Of a DNA stretch of 64,000 nt, positions 1 to 8,631 are shown piece after piece. Position numbers and translations under genes: made by a program. The stretch spans positions 124,001-188,000 of the forward strand of contig NZ_FUIA01000016.1 in NCBI RefSeq assembly GCF_900163665.1. Reading direction: 5' to 3'. The notes under the pieces were generated by a model that was given only the letters and a program-made list of their open reading frames with translations, was not told the DNA's origin and did not search any database. This DNA comes from Frigoribacterium sp. JB110. Lineage in GTDB: Bacteria > Actinomycetota > Actinomycetes > Actinomycetales > Microbacteriaceae. Positions within the stretch are counted from its first letter, which is position 1. Every line of letters starts with the position of its first letter.

Positions 1-159
1 GTGACGCTCCTTTCGCTGCCCGCCATTCGATCCGGTGAATGTTTCGTCGCCGTTGCGTGGGCGCAGGGAGTGGTCGTTCCGCCCGCTGCCCGCCCCCGGA
101 GGTGTGGAGGTCGACACCTGCGGAAACACCGGTGACATCGAGCGGAAACGGCGCGGTCC

Positions 160-171
160 TAGCGTGAGGGC
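160..171 (+). promoter_or_regulatory. Leaderless -10 element of the PucR-family gene
   Basis: TAGCGT at 160-165 lies exactly 6 nt before the ATG at 172, so transcription probably starts at the A of the start codon. No good Shine-Dalgarno is visible. I see no gene in bases 1-159. Confidence 0.5.
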
Positions 172-1260
172 ATGCCGATGAGCCCGGATGCCTCCTACGA
201 GCGGGCCTCCGATGCCATCCGGGTCGGGGACGTCTTCGAATGGGCACAGCCGCACGTCGATCTGGTGGGAGACGCCGTCGGGCTGGACAGGGTCATCCGG
301 TGGCCGCTGCCGTCTGACCTGCTCGACCCGAGCCCTTACCTGCGCGGCGGCGAGCTCGTGCTCACCTCCGGGATCTCCATCCTCGAGGCGGCGTCGCAGC
401 GTCGGTTCGTCTCCGCGGTGTGCGCTGCGGGCGCGACGGCGATCGGATACGCGCTCGGTGTGGTCACCGACACCGTCCCGCCGGCGTTGATCCGCGCGGC
501 GAACGCGGAGGGGCTCGCCGTGATCTCGGTGCCTCCCGACATGCCGTTCGTCGAGATCATCCAGCGGTTCTCCATCGAGCGTCACCGCCGCGACGGAGAA
601 TCGCGCGAGCGTGCGCGCGTCGGCGCGATCGTCGAGATGGTGCGTCGTGCGCAGGCGAGCGCCATGGTCCTGGTGCCTGAGCTCGCCGACGGCGAGCAGA
701 GCAGGGTGCACATCGTGGTCTCGAAAGGGGCAGCGCCCCGTGTCGACGGGCCGGCGCTGCGGGGAACGTCGGGGCCGTATGAGATCGCGATCGTGCCCGT
801 CGTCGATGGCGGATCGGATGAGGTGCCGGTCTCAGATTCTGACGTGCCGTTCGGGTGGAGCGGGCCTGTGGAACTGGGGCGGGCCGCCACGGCCATTCGC
901 GAGGCGTTCGCTGGAGCGGCGCTGGCGGATCGGACGGGCAGGCCGGCGGGGCCGAGGGACCTGGCGACCGTCGAAGGCCTCGCGCGTCGGCTCACCCCGG
1001 AGCAGGCGGCGCCGTTCGCTCAGCACGTGATCGATCCGCTTCGCGACTACGACACGCGCCACCGCACCCGGCTCATGCACACGGTAGAGGTCGCGTGTCG
1101 GCGGGAGGGCGCGATCGCGCAGACGGCCGACGAACTGTTCGTGCACGAGAACACGCTGCGCAAGCGCGCGGCACGCATCGAGACTCTCACCGGCCTCAAC
1201 CCGCTGCGCGGAGCCGACCGCGCCGCGTTCGTCATCGCGCTGCTCGCCGACGCGGGGTGA
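172..1260 (+). CDS. PucR-family transcriptional regulator
   Basis: A 362-residue cytoplasmic regulator. The first ~130 residues look like the PucR ligand-sensing domain (a PSDLLDPSPYLRGGELVLTS-type stretch, then AVISVPPDMPFVEI). The C-terminus carries the PucR helix-turn-helix (QTADELFVHENTLRKRAARI, about residues 320-340). Members of the family control purine, amino-acid or aromatic catabolism, usually of a neighbouring gene. No catabolic operon directly adjoins it on the same strand; the nearest is the opposite-strand Tm-1/PEP-hydrolase pair. The ATG at 172 is preferred because a -10 hexamer ends 6 nt before it. The family call is firm; the effector and targets are unknown. Confidence 0.88.
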   Translation: MPMSPDASYERASDAIRVGDVFEWAQPHVDLVGDAVGLDRVIRWPLPSDLLDPSPYLRGGELVLTSGISILEAASQRRFVSAVCAAGATAIGYALGVVTDTVPPALIRAANAEGLAVISVPPDMPFVEIIQRFSIERHRRDGESRERARVGAIVEMVRRAQASAMVLVPELADGEQSRVHIVVSKGAAPRVDGPALRGTSGPYEIAIVPVVDGGSDEVPVSDSDVPFGWSGPVELGRAATAIREAFAGAALADRTGRPAGPRDLATVEGLARRLTPEQAAPFAQHVIDPLRDYDTRHRTRLMHTVEVACRREGAIAQTADELFVHENTLRKRAARIETLTGLNPLRGADRAAFVIALLADAG

Positions 1261-1324
1261 GGGCATCGCGCGGTGCGACGCATCCGGGGGCCGTCGGCGC
1301 CCGCGCAGCGCCGTGTGGCGCTGG

Positions 1325-1493
1325 TTCGTTTGCGCCGTTCGCCGGTTCGCGGTGCCTGAACGCCGCGGACGGCGCAAATGAACATGGAGGTGGCGCGGCG
1401 CTGGGTGCGCTCGGCATCGGCGCGGGGTGGGTGCCTTCGATTGTGCGCTTCGCGGGTTCTGCGGGCTCGTAGGCCGCGTTCGGCGCAAACGAA
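1325..1493. repeat. Intergenic inverted-repeat element
   Basis: TTCGTTTGCGCCG (1325-1337) is matched by its exact reverse complement at 1481-1493 and by a 12-of-13 copy at 1370-1382. The 20-mer GTGCGCTTCGCGGGTTCTGC at 1443-1462 recurs exactly at 5387-5406. The 1261-1502 gap otherwise holds nothing I can call a gene. It is probably a REP-like element, and it lies between the convergent PucR-family gene and the small membrane-protein gene. Confidence 0.6.
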
Positions 1494-1502
1494 GCGCGCC
1501 GG

Positions 1503-1658
1503 TCAGACCGTGTGCGCATCCGATTCGGCGACGATGCGCGCCGCGCGTTCGGCTCGGCGCTGGCGGTAGCGGGCGTTGATCTTGTCGGCGCCTGCGGCGA
1601 TCACGAGCGAACCGGTGAGCGGGCCGATGAACATGAGGAGAAAGGCTGCGGTATCCAT
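1503..1658 (-). CDS. Small membrane protein of unknown function
   Basis: A 51-residue protein beginning MDTAAFLLMFIGPLTGSLVI. One hydrophobic helix (about residues 4-23) is followed by a basic region rich in R and Q (ARYRQRRAERAARI), so it is predicted to be a single-pass protein with a positive cytoplasmic tail. The ATG at 1658 is chosen because a start further upstream would add an Arg-rich stretch ahead of the helix. No function is recognised. It lies between the PucR-family gene and the PEP-hydrolase-like gene and ends at the inverted-repeat element. Confidence 0.5.
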   Translation of the reverse strand: MDTAAFLLMFIGPLTGSLVIAAGADKINARYRQRRAERAARIVAESDAHTV

Positions 1659-1765
1659 GACTTTGACGCTACGAGCCCGCGGCGCCGCCCACATCCGCCT
1701 GTTGGCGGAGATCGGCGCGGCTCGTCTCCTCCGCCGCGCGGGGGAGACGGGCCACGCCGTCGCGA

Positions 1766-2590
1766 TCAGCCGAAGGTCACGGCCTTGAACTTCTCGGTCT
1801 GCTCGCGGATGCCGACCTCGGTGGGGAGGCGCTCGATCGAACTGGCGCCGAAGAAGCCGACCACGCCCTCCGTGTGCGAGAGCACGTACTGGGCGTCATC
1901 CGGTTCGGCGATCGGGCCGCCGTGGCACAGCACCAGGATGTCCGGGTTGACGGCCACGGCCGCATCGCGCATCGCCTGCACGCGCTCGACCGACTCGTCC
2001 AGCGTGAGCGCCGTGCTCGCGCCGATGGAGCCCTTCGTGGTCAGACCCATGTGCGGCACGAGGATGTCGGCACCGGCCTCGGCCATGGCGGTGGCCTGCT
2101 CGGGATCGAACACGTAGGGGCTCGTGAGCAGGTCGCGCTCGTGTGCCTGGCGGATCATGTCGACCTCGAGGTCGAAGCCCATGCCGGTCTCCTCGAGGTT
2201 GGCGCGGAACGTGCCGTCGATGAGACCGACGGTCGGGAAGTTCTGCACACCGGCGAAGCCGGCGCTCTTGACGTCATCGAGGAAGCGCCCCATCACCCGG
2301 AACGGATCGGTGCCGTTCACGCCGGCGAGCACCGGGGTGTCCTTCACGACGGGGAGCACCTCGTTCGCCATCTCCATCACGATGGCGTTGGCGTCTCCGT
2401 ACGCCATCAGGCCGGCGAGCGAGCCGCGCCCCGCCATCCGGTAGCGGCCCGAGTTGTAGATGATGAGCAGGTCGATGCCGCCGGCCTCCGCCGATTTCGC
2501 GGAGATTCCGGTGCCCGCCCCGCCGCCGATGACGGGCCGGCCCGCGGTGACGGCGGCGTTCAGGCGCTGCAGCGCTGTGGTGCGATCCAT
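1766..2590 (-). CDS. Phosphoenolpyruvate-hydrolase-like TIM-barrel protein
   Basis: About 274 residues, matching the PEP-hydrolase-like TIM-barrel family. Characteristic stretches are [57 protein letters not shown] and, near the end, [19 protein letters not shown]. In many organisms this domain is fused or adjacent to a Tm-1-like ATP-binding domain, as here. The ATG at 2590 has AGGA about 10 nt upstream. A GTG at 2605, overlapping the previous stop codon, is the alternative and would add five residues. It is translationally coupled to the Tm-1-like gene. The true reaction of the family is not well settled; the family assignment is confident. Confidence 0.88.
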   Translation of the reverse strand: MDRTTALQRLNAAVTAGRPVIGGGAGTGISAKSAEAGGIDLLIIYNSGRYRMAGRGSLAGLMAYGDANAIVMEMANEVLPVVKDTPVLAGVNGTDPFRVMGRFLDDVKSAGFAGVQNFPTVGLIDGTFRANLEETGMGFDLEVDMIRQAHERDLLTSPYVFDPEQATAMAEAGADILVPHMGLTTKGSIGASTALTLDESVERVQAMRDAAVAVNPDILVLCHGGPIAEPDDAQYVLSHTEGVVGFFGASSIERLPTEVGIREQTEKFKAVTFG

Positions 2591-2601
2591 GGTGTGGTTC
2601 C

Positions 2602-3837
2602 TCACTCCTCGTTGGGTTCCCTGGCGGAGATCAGGGCGTGCAGCCGACGCGCGGCGTCGCGCCCGAAGCCCTGGTCGTTGATGTGGCGGTCGTCCTCGAT
2701 CACGTCGACGTGCGATCCGGCCAACGCGCCGCGCACCGCATCGAACAGCGCGGCGTCGGCATCAGGATCGTGGAAGGGCGCGCCCTCGGCGTCGATGCCG
2801 CTCACGCCGCCGCAGGGGATGATCAGGGCGGAAGGCCCGCGCGCATCCGCGAGCTTCTCGCCGATCAGGTGGCCGAGCTCGGCGTTCTCCTCGCGCGTGG
2901 TCCGCATCAGCGTCACGGTCGCGTTGTGCACGACGAAGTCGCGATCGTCGAACTGCGCGGGCACGTGCTCGCGCGGCCCGAAGTTGACCATGTCGAGCGC
3001 GCCGAGCGAGACGACCTGCGGCAGACCTGCCCGGCCGGCGGCCGTGAGCCGGTCGGGCCCCGCCGTGAGCACGCCGCCGACCAGGTCGTCCGCGAGCTCG
3101 GTGGTGGTCAGGTCGAGCACCCCGGCGAGCTGACCGTCGCCGGCGAGCTTCTCCAAGGCGCGCCCGCCCGCGCCCGTGGCATGGAAGACCAGCGGCTCGT
3201 AGCCCAGCTCGACGAGCTCGGCGCGCGCCTCGTCGACGGCGGGCGTCGTCAGCCCGAACATCGACAGGCCGACCAGCGGCAGATGCTCGGCGCCGCTGTG
3301 CGAGCGCCGAGCGTGGTGAGCCGCCGCCATCGCGGCGATCGCGGCGGCGGCGTTGTCGAAGACCTGCTCGGAGATCGAGTTGATCCCCGCGACGTCGACC
3401 ACCGAGTACATCAGCGTCACGTCGGACTCGCCGACGTAGGGGGAGACGTCTCCGGATGCCATGGTCGACACGAGCAGCTTCGGCACGCCGACGGGCAGCG
3501 CCCGCATCGCGCGGGACGCCACCGACGAGCCGCCGGAGCCGCCGACCGCGAGCACTCCATCGACCTCGCCCGCTCCGTGCATCCGGATGAGCGTCGCCGT
3601 CGCGCCGTCCGCCATCGCGTCCATGGCGGCGCCGCGGTCGCCCGCGTCGCGCAGCCGCTGCAGGTCGTGGCCGGCGGCCGCGGCGACATCATCCGGTGCC
3701 ACGTCCGCCGTTGCCTCGGAGAACGGGCCGACGTCGATCGTGACGACCTCGGCTCCGTGCGCGCGCACCCGCTCGGCGAGCCAGGCGTACTCGCCGCCCT
3801 TCGTATCCATGGTGCCGATCAGTACGACTGTGGTCAT
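2602..3837 (-). CDS. Tm-1-like ATP-binding (UPF0261) protein
   Basis: 411 residues starting [20 protein letters not shown], a hallmark of the UPF0261/Tm-1-like family. A glycine-rich [18 protein letters not shown] stretch and [17 protein letters not shown] follow. The C-terminal [20 protein letters not shown] is also typical. The tomato homologue Tm-1 blocks a viral replicase, but the bacterial role is unknown. The ATG at 3837 has a clear GAGGAG Shine-Dalgarno 5 nt upstream; more upstream starts would run into the divergent regulator's promoter. It is the first gene of a two-gene operon with the PEP-hydrolase-like gene, facing a MocR-type regulator that probably controls it. Confidence 0.88.
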   Translation of the reverse strand: MTTVVLIGTMDTKGGEYAWLAERVRAHGAEVVTIDVGPFSEATADVAPDDVAAAAGHDLQRLRDAGDRGAAMDAMADGATATLIRMHGAGEVDGVLAVGGSGGSSVASRAMRALPVGVPKLLVSTMASGDVSPYVGESDVTLMYSVVDVAGINSISEQVFDNAAAAIAAMAAAHHARRSHSGAEHLPLVGLSMFGLTTPAVDEARAELVELGYEPLVFHATGAGGRALEKLAGDGQLAGVLDLTTTELADDLVGGVLTAGPDRLTAAGRAGLPQVVSLGALDMVNFGPREHVPAQFDDRDFVVHNATVTLMRTTREENAELGHLIGEKLADARGPSALIIPCGGVSGIDAEGAPFHDPDADAALFDAVRGALAGSHVDVIEDDRHINDQGFGRDAARRLHALISAREPNEE

Positions 3838-3913
3838 GGCCGCTCCTCTTCGTCGAGACGTGTGGGGGAAGTGCTCAGCCCAGCATGCGCGGTCCGACCA
3901 TGTACGGTGTGGT

Positions 3914-3931
3914 CCAATTGAGGAGAATTGG
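3914..3931. promoter_or_regulatory. Palindromic operator between Tm-1-like and MocR-type genes
   Basis: A perfect dyad CCAATT-N6-AATTGG; the flanking TGGT/ATCA extend it to 9 of 10 matching positions per arm (3910-3935). It lies in the 113-bp divergent promoter region, 20 nt before the GTG start of the MocR-type regulator, so it is probably that regulator's site. Confidence 0.55.
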
Positions 3932-3950
3932 ATCAGAGGTCGGAGCGAAC

Positions 3951-5342
3951 GTGGAACAGGCATCGGCGAGCCGCGTCGCACGGCTGCTCGGCGCGTGGCA
4001 GGCGGACGAGGCCTCGTCGGCGACCGCGTTGCGCACGGCGCTCGCCGATCTCATCGAGGGCGCTCATCTGCCATCCGGTCAGATGATGCCGACCCAGCGT
4101 GCGCTCGCCGAGGCGCTGGGCATCGCCCGCGGCACGGTCTCGCGCGCGTACGCGGGCCTCGTCGCGAGCGGTCACCTCTCCGCGCGTCAGGGCGCGGGAA
4201 CCTTCGTGCGCTTCGGGCGCCGAGGCACCGGCGACGGCCACGGACGCCTGGCGTCTTTCGACGAAGGGCCAGCGACCGTGGCGATCGACCTCTCGTCTGG
4301 AGCGCTCCCCGGCGGGGAGGTCGTGGCGCGGAGCATGCCGGAGATCGGCCGCCTGCTGCACGAGCACCACCTCGCGGGCGACGGCTACCATCCGGCGGGG
4401 CTGCCGGAGCTGCGCGCCGCGATCGCGGCGACGATCTCCCAGTCGGGGCTCCCCACGCACAGCGACGAGGTGCTGATCACGGCGGGTTCGCAGCAGGCCG
4501 TGAAGCTGATCGCAGCGGCATTCGCAGGCCCAGGCAGCCTCGTGGTCGTGGAGGACCCCACCTATCGCGGCGCGCTCGAGGCGTTCTCGGGTGGTGGGGC
4601 TCGGCTACGGGGCGTGCCGATGTCGCCCACCGGAATCGATCCGGATCAGCTCGCCGGGGCCGCGAGGAATGCCGATCTGGTCTACCTGCAGGCGGCGCTG
4701 CACAACCCGACCGGGGTGCACACAAGCGGCCGCCGCCGAAGCGAGATCGCGGCAGCCATGCACGACCAACGCGCGATGGTCGTCGACGACCAGTCCAGCG
4801 CCGACCTGTCGTGGACGCGCTCGGGGCGCCTTCCGGGTCTGGAACGCGACGTCGATTCCGAGCGGCTGCTTCTGGTCGGCACCTTGTCGAAGCTGTTCTG
4901 GGGCGGCATCAGGGTGGGGTGGATCCGCGGTCCGAAGGCGACGATCGCGCGGTTGACGGACATGCGGCGCGGACTCGATCTGTCCGGCTCCGTGCTCGAT
5001 CAGCTCGCCGCCGTTCTCGTGCTGCCGCACGCCGAGGCGCAGCAGCGAGCGCGGCGGGAGTGGTTGGCGTCGCAGTTCTCCGCCGCGACGACGGTGATCG
5101 GATCGGCGCTGCCCTCGTGGCGGTGGTGGCTCCCGGCGGGCGGCTCGGGGTTCTGGGTCGACACCGGAACCGACGCGGTCGCCCTGGCCCAGCGCGCCCT
5201 CGCACGCGGTGTGCGGATGACGGCCGGTCCCGCGTTCTCTCCGCACGAGGCGCACGGGACGTTCCTGCGACTGCCGGTGTGGCATCCGGACGGGCAGTTC
5301 GCGGAGGCGATGGAGATCGTCGCCGACCTCATTCGCCGGTAG
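3951..5342 (+). CDS. MocR-type regulator: GntR wHTH fused to PLP aminotransferase-like domain
   Basis: 463 residues. The N-terminal ~75 form a GntR winged helix (GQMMPTQRALAEALGIARGT, then VSRAYAGLVASGHLSARQGA). The rest is a fold-type I aminotransferase domain: HNPTG near residue 250, and the PLP-lysine region VGTLSKLFWGGIRVGWIRG near 310-330. MocR/GabR/PdxR proteins sense PLP adducts of amines or amino acids. GTG 3951 is chosen because GGAG lies 5 nt upstream; the ATG at 3885 would sit inside the divergent promoter. It is divergent from, and probably controls, the Tm-1-like/PEP-hydrolase operon. Confidence 0.88.
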   Translation: MEQASASRVARLLGAWQADEASSATALRTALADLIEGAHLPSGQMMPTQRALAEALGIARGTVSRAYAGLVASGHLSARQGAGTFVRFGRRGTGDGHGRLASFDEGPATVAIDLSSGALPGGEVVARSMPEIGRLLHEHHLAGDGYHPAGLPELRAAIAATISQSGLPTHSDEVLITAGSQQAVKLIAAAFAGPGSLVVVEDPTYRGALEAFSGGGARLRGVPMSPTGIDPDQLAGAARNADLVYLQAALHNPTGVHTSGRRRSEIAAAMHDQRAMVVDDQSSADLSWTRSGRLPGLERDVDSERLLLVGTLSKLFWGGIRVGWIRGPKATIARLTDMRRGLDLSGSVLDQLAAVLVLPHAEAQQRARREWLASQFSAATTVIGSALPSWRWWLPAGGSGFWVDTGTDAVALAQRALARGVRMTAGPAFSPHEAHGTFLRLPVWHPDGQFAEAMEIVADLIRR

Positions 5343-5879
5343 CGGCATGCGACATCCGGTTCGAAGCGACGCGCGCCGGTTCGTTGGTGCGCTTCGCGGG
5401 TTCTGCTGTCGGAATCGGGATGAGGTGACACTGGATGTCACTGGCTGGAGTCTGCTCGGCGCCCTCCAGCACGCTTTTGCAATGACATTTTCCCAACCGC
5501 TTAGGTGTCGTGTCATCGTGACACCCGTAGTTGTCCCGGCGTTCAAGTATTGCGAGGCTTCCTCGCTGAGGTCTTCAGGGTCTTCAGGTTGCCCTTCGGC
5601 CGGGCGCGGTTCGGCAGGTCATGTTGGCTTTGAGGCGTGCGACGCTCTCAAGAACGTCCGCGTAGCGCAGGTGGTCGACCCAGTTGGTGAGTTTCTCGGT
5701 TGTCATCTCACCTGACGCGGGCACAAGGTCGCGGTCGAGGGTCCTGACGGCGCCGTGGCAGCCTTCCATGGCACCCTCACCGGCAATCTTGGTTTCTGTC
5801 GTCGGAAGAAAGTAATGGGAAGCCATGCGGCGATCCCATCGCAGCAGGCAGCGGCCGGAGTTCAGACCAGTTTGCTCAC
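5343..5879. other. Non-coding or decayed stretch
   Basis: No open frame here resembles a known protein. The start holds the 20-mer shared with 1443-1462 (at 5387-5406). A small dyad GGTGTC-N10-GACACC lies at 5504-5525. The sequence looks less GC-rich than the flanking genes. With the SecA-like remnant just downstream it forms the decayed left edge of the catabolic island. Confidence 0.45.
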
Positions 5880-6103
5880 CCGCTGCTGCGTCGAGATCGT
5901 GACCGCGGCGGATCACGCGGCCTCATGGGTGTCGCTACGGTGTTGAGTGCTCTCACTTCGATGCCAGTCTGGGCAAGGGCGGCAATGAACGGTTCCGAAT
6001 CGGCGACGCTCTGTTTGCCGACGAAGAGCGGTTGACCGGTGACGTGGCGATCACGGGACTCGGCCACGACCGCATCGCGACGCATGGGATTGTTGAGGAA
6101 CAC
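5880..6103 (-). pseudogene. SecA-like ATPase fragment, frameshifted
   Basis: On the minus strand, 6103 down to about 5942 reads RDAVVAESRDRHVTGQPLFV, then GKQSVADSEPFIAALAQTGI and EVRALN. This follows the SecA helicase-domain pattern of a spacer, GQPVLVG, a SVxxSE stretch and VLNA. After a change of frame and an in-frame stop, AVTISTQ (5886-5906) matches the SecA motif that normally continues MAGRGTDI. Here it continues differently and stops. The fragment covers only ~70 of the ~800-900 residues of SecA, with neither start nor Walker A, so it is a remnant, closest in feel to accessory SecA2. Recognised from motifs alone. Confidence 0.5.
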
Positions 6104-6161
6104 CAGTTGTGGGGGCCTGTGGCTCCGCAGCAGCACAGGCCCCCGGTCTCGTTGATCCCGA

Positions 6162-8408
6162 TCAGGGCTCGGTGATCAGGCAGCGCTCGCCGCTGTACAT
6201 CGCGAGCAGACCGCCGATGATGTTGCCGCACCAGATGGTCGACGGGGCTCGGAACGAGTACAGCGTCTCGCCGGTCGACACTCTGGTCACTCGAAGGTTG
6301 TTGTAGCGGGCGGCGTCGCCGTCTGACGACCCGTGTCTGATTCCGACGGTGCCGGTCGCGTGGGTCGAGTCGGTGACCTGATCCACGAGGACCCCATCGA
6401 TCCACGTGCTGATCAGTGAGCCATTCGCGGTGATCTTCAGTGCATGCGTGCTGCCTGTCGTGACGGATGCCGGCAACGCGATCTCCGGAAGTCGCGTCAC
6501 CACGCCGCTGTCGAACACGATGCGGACGAGCTTGCCGCCGTCACGATCAGGTTGGATCGCCCACCAGTAGAAATCGCCTGTGTCGAAGGCTCCGGCACCA
6601 GGTGTTGCGCGGAACACGATTCCGGCCGACCACCTGACCACGGTGACTTCAGCCTCGATCGTGTAGTTGCGCCATGCCGAGGCGGCGGGGACGACTAGCG
6701 TCGCCGGCGCGCTCGAGCCGACAGCATTCACGGCGGTCACGCGGTATCGGTAGGTGGTTCCTGCGCTGACTGTGCTGTCGGTGAACTGCGAGAGGAACGT
6801 GTGGGCACCGAAGTCCGCGTCGATCACGGAGTAACCGGGGGCGGCGACATCCTCACGTTCGATGAGGTACTGCGCTCCGCGCTCGGCGCCGTCAACGGCT
6901 ATCCGTACGGACGAGTCCTGATTCAGCACCACTTTCAACGTGGGAGCTGCTGGCGCTGTCAGCGCTTCGAGGGTGTAGTCCTCCAGGTAGAGATCGGTGG
7001 ACCCGTCCGGCTGCACCCGTGATGCGGCGATCGACATCACACCGTCCTGCTGCATGCGCACGCGGTCGTACTTCGGTCCGTGGTCGAGAAGGCCGAGTGG
7101 ACCGTCGCTCACTCGGGTCGTGGCCCAGTCCGACCAGCCCCCGCCCTCGGTGGACGTTGACTGATACATCACTCCGTCGATCACGGAGGTGAAGTGCAGC
7201 ACTCCGTCGCTGTCGAAGAAGGCGTCTCCGCGTCGCAGCGCCTCGCGGTGCACGTAGCTCTTCGTAGGGTTGAACCGCACCGAGGTGTCATCGATGAACG
7301 ACTGGCTCCATGTGCCGTCGGTCTCCCGCCAGTAGTGCACGTAGTGGACGTTGTGCAGCACTCCGGTGCCGACGGCCCCGTCTGCGTCGATGTAGGTGAT
7401 GATGTGCGGCTGCTGGTCGGCGTCGAGCACCATCACGCCCTGGTTCATCAATGCCGTACCGGTGGGAACGCTGACGACCTCCGTGTCGTCGGCGAGGTCG
7501 ATCGGGTTCCCAGCGGCGAGGTCGCCGACGAGCGTCCCGGAGTCGTTGAACCAGGTGCGACCTTCATCATCGCTGTATGCGTAGTTGATGTCGTGGTTCG
7601 ACTCCCAGGTCGGTGTCTCGCGCCATGTCCAGCTGAGGTGCAGTCGTCCGTCGGCGTCGAACAGGATGTCGTGCTCGTAGCCACTTCGATTCGTCTCGTT
7701 GTTCCATGGAGCGTAGGTGCCCGCTTTGCTGAAGAGGGGGCCTTCACGTGTCCAGTCACCGGTCGTCGCGTCGTATCGGTGCTGATAGAGCTCGCCGTTG
7801 CCCGACGCTCCATCGCGGAAGTAGAAGATCAGTCCGCCATCCGGCGTGTTCACGAATCGCGGGTAAGTGACAGCCTTCTCCAGGCCGGCACCAGGTGGGA
7901 TAAGCGGACCGGACGGCTCGAAGTCCGCCAGTGAGATGGTGGCGGGTGGCGCCGTAACGAAGCCAGGTTCGGAGACGCGATACCTCAGCGGCTGGCCGTG
8001 GTGATCGAAGGAGAGGTGGAGGCGACCGTCTTCGTAGCTGACGCCGAGAACACTGTTGTTGTGGGTGTCGGTCGGATTGCGCACGATCTCGGGGAAGACG
8101 ATCTTCTGGATGGCGTTCGACGTGAGGTCGCGCCGTGCGAGCGTGACGTGCAGGTCGCTGTCGTAGTAGATGACGTACTGGTAGTCGCCGACGGTCAGGA
8201 GCTTGGCCTGGTCGTAGGCGTTGTTGTTCCAGAAATGGGCATTGTCCTCGACGAGCACGGCGTCATCGAGCGTCGGGATGCTGTCTGCGCCTGCGGCGCT
8301 CGCCACCGCCGATTGACTCACGAGAAGGGAGAGGAGGAGGGTGCCGGCCATGGAGATTCCGAGTGCTCGGATCGTTAGAAGGCGCGAGGGACGGGGGAAG
8401 GAACTCAT
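6162..8408 (-). CDS. Secreted BNR-propeller protein, probable polysaccharide lyase
   Basis: 748 residues. The N-terminus is a secretion signal (basic start, hydrophobic GTLLLSLLVSQSAVASAAGA, likely cleavage after an Ala-x-Ala near residue 38-40). Residues ~45-460 resemble the BNR_4 seven-bladed propeller (NAHFWNNNAYDQAKLL, LHLSFDHHGQPLRYRVSEPG, GRLHLSWTWRETPTWESNHD), a fold found in ulvan-lyase-like families (PL24/PL25). A fibronectin-III-like segment and a C-terminal concanavalin-like domain (about 575-735) follow. The last ~28 residues after GETLYSF look random, so the end may be truncated at the decayed border. ATG 8408 is favoured; GGTGG lies 6 nt upstream. It is divergent from the sugar transporter. 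Substrate and lyase chemistry are inferred. Confidence 0.72.
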   Translation of the reverse strand: MSSFPRPSRLLTIRALGISMAGTLLLSLLVSQSAVASAAGADSIPTLDDAVLVEDNAHFWNNNAYDQAKLLTVGDYQYVIYYDSDLHVTLARRDLTSNAIQKIVFPEIVRNPTDTHNNSVLGVSYEDGRLHLSFDHHGQPLRYRVSEPGFVTAPPATISLADFEPSGPLIPPGAGLEKAVTYPRFVNTPDGGLIFYFRDGASGNGELYQHRYDATTGDWTREGPLFSKAGTYAPWNNETNRSGYEHDILFDADGRLHLSWTWRETPTWESNHDINYAYSDDEGRTWFNDSGTLVGDLAAGNPIDLADDTEVVSVPTGTALMNQGVMVLDADQQPHIITYIDADGAVGTGVLHNVHYVHYWRETDGTWSQSFIDDTSVRFNPTKSYVHREALRRGDAFFDSDGVLHFTSVIDGVMYQSTSTEGGGWSDWATTRVSDGPLGLLDHGPKYDRVRMQQDGVMSIAASRVQPDGSTDLYLEDYTLEALTAPAAPTLKVVLNQDSSVRIAVDGAERGAQYLIEREDVAAPGYSVIDADFGAHTFLSQFTDSTVSAGTTYRYRVTAVNAVGSSAPATLVVPAASAWRNYTIEAEVTVVRWSAGIVFRATPGAGAFDTGDFYWWAIQPDRDGGKLVRIVFDSGVVTRLPEIALPASVTTGSTHALKITANGSLISTWIDGVLVDQVTDSTHATGTVGIRHGSSDGDAARYNNLRVTRVSTGETLYSFRAPSTIWCGNIIGGLLAMYSGERCLITEP

Positions 8409-8431
8409 TGTGCACCACCATTGCTGCATTG

Positions 8432-8447
8432 GTTCATGGATACGAAC
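8432..8447. promoter_or_regulatory. Candidate IclR operator, lyase side
   Basis: GTTCATGGATACGAAC: 16 bp, arms GTTCAT/ACGAAC (5 of 6 complementary) around 4 bp, located 24 bp upstream of the lyase start. It has the same size and core as the perfect palindrome at the IclR gene (18485-18500). Confidence 0.55.
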
Positions 8448-8531
8448 TACGGTTCGCATAACGAGACTATGAGATCGAATGCGTCTCGCGCAAGTGTGGG
8501 AAACCGAGTGAACCCGCGCTGTGTTTTCGTA

Positions 8532-8560
8532 TTGACATTCGCCGCAGATCTCCCTAGGTT
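8532..8560 (+). promoter_or_regulatory. Promoter of the sugar-transport/catabolic operon
   Basis: TTGACA at 8532-8537 and TAGGTT at 8555-8560 with a 17-bp spacer. A half-matching GTTC-type site (8558-8573) overlaps the -10 and a better one lies at 8578-8593, positions suited to repression. The transcript would start near 8567, leaving a ~65-nt leader before the binding-protein ATG. Confidence 0.65.
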
Positions 8561-8577
8561 CATAGATGCGACCATGA

Positions 8578-8593
8578 GTTCGCTCTCGTGAAC
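8578..8593. promoter_or_regulatory. Candidate IclR operator, transporter side
   Basis: GTTCGCTCTCGTGAAC: 16 bp, arms GTTCGC/GTGAAC (5 of 6 complementary) around 4 bp. It lies just downstream of the predicted transcription start of the transporter operon. Confidence 0.55.
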
Positions 8594-8631
8594 CAATGAA
8601 GCTAGTCCGGGAAACCGGACGGGAGGAAGCA

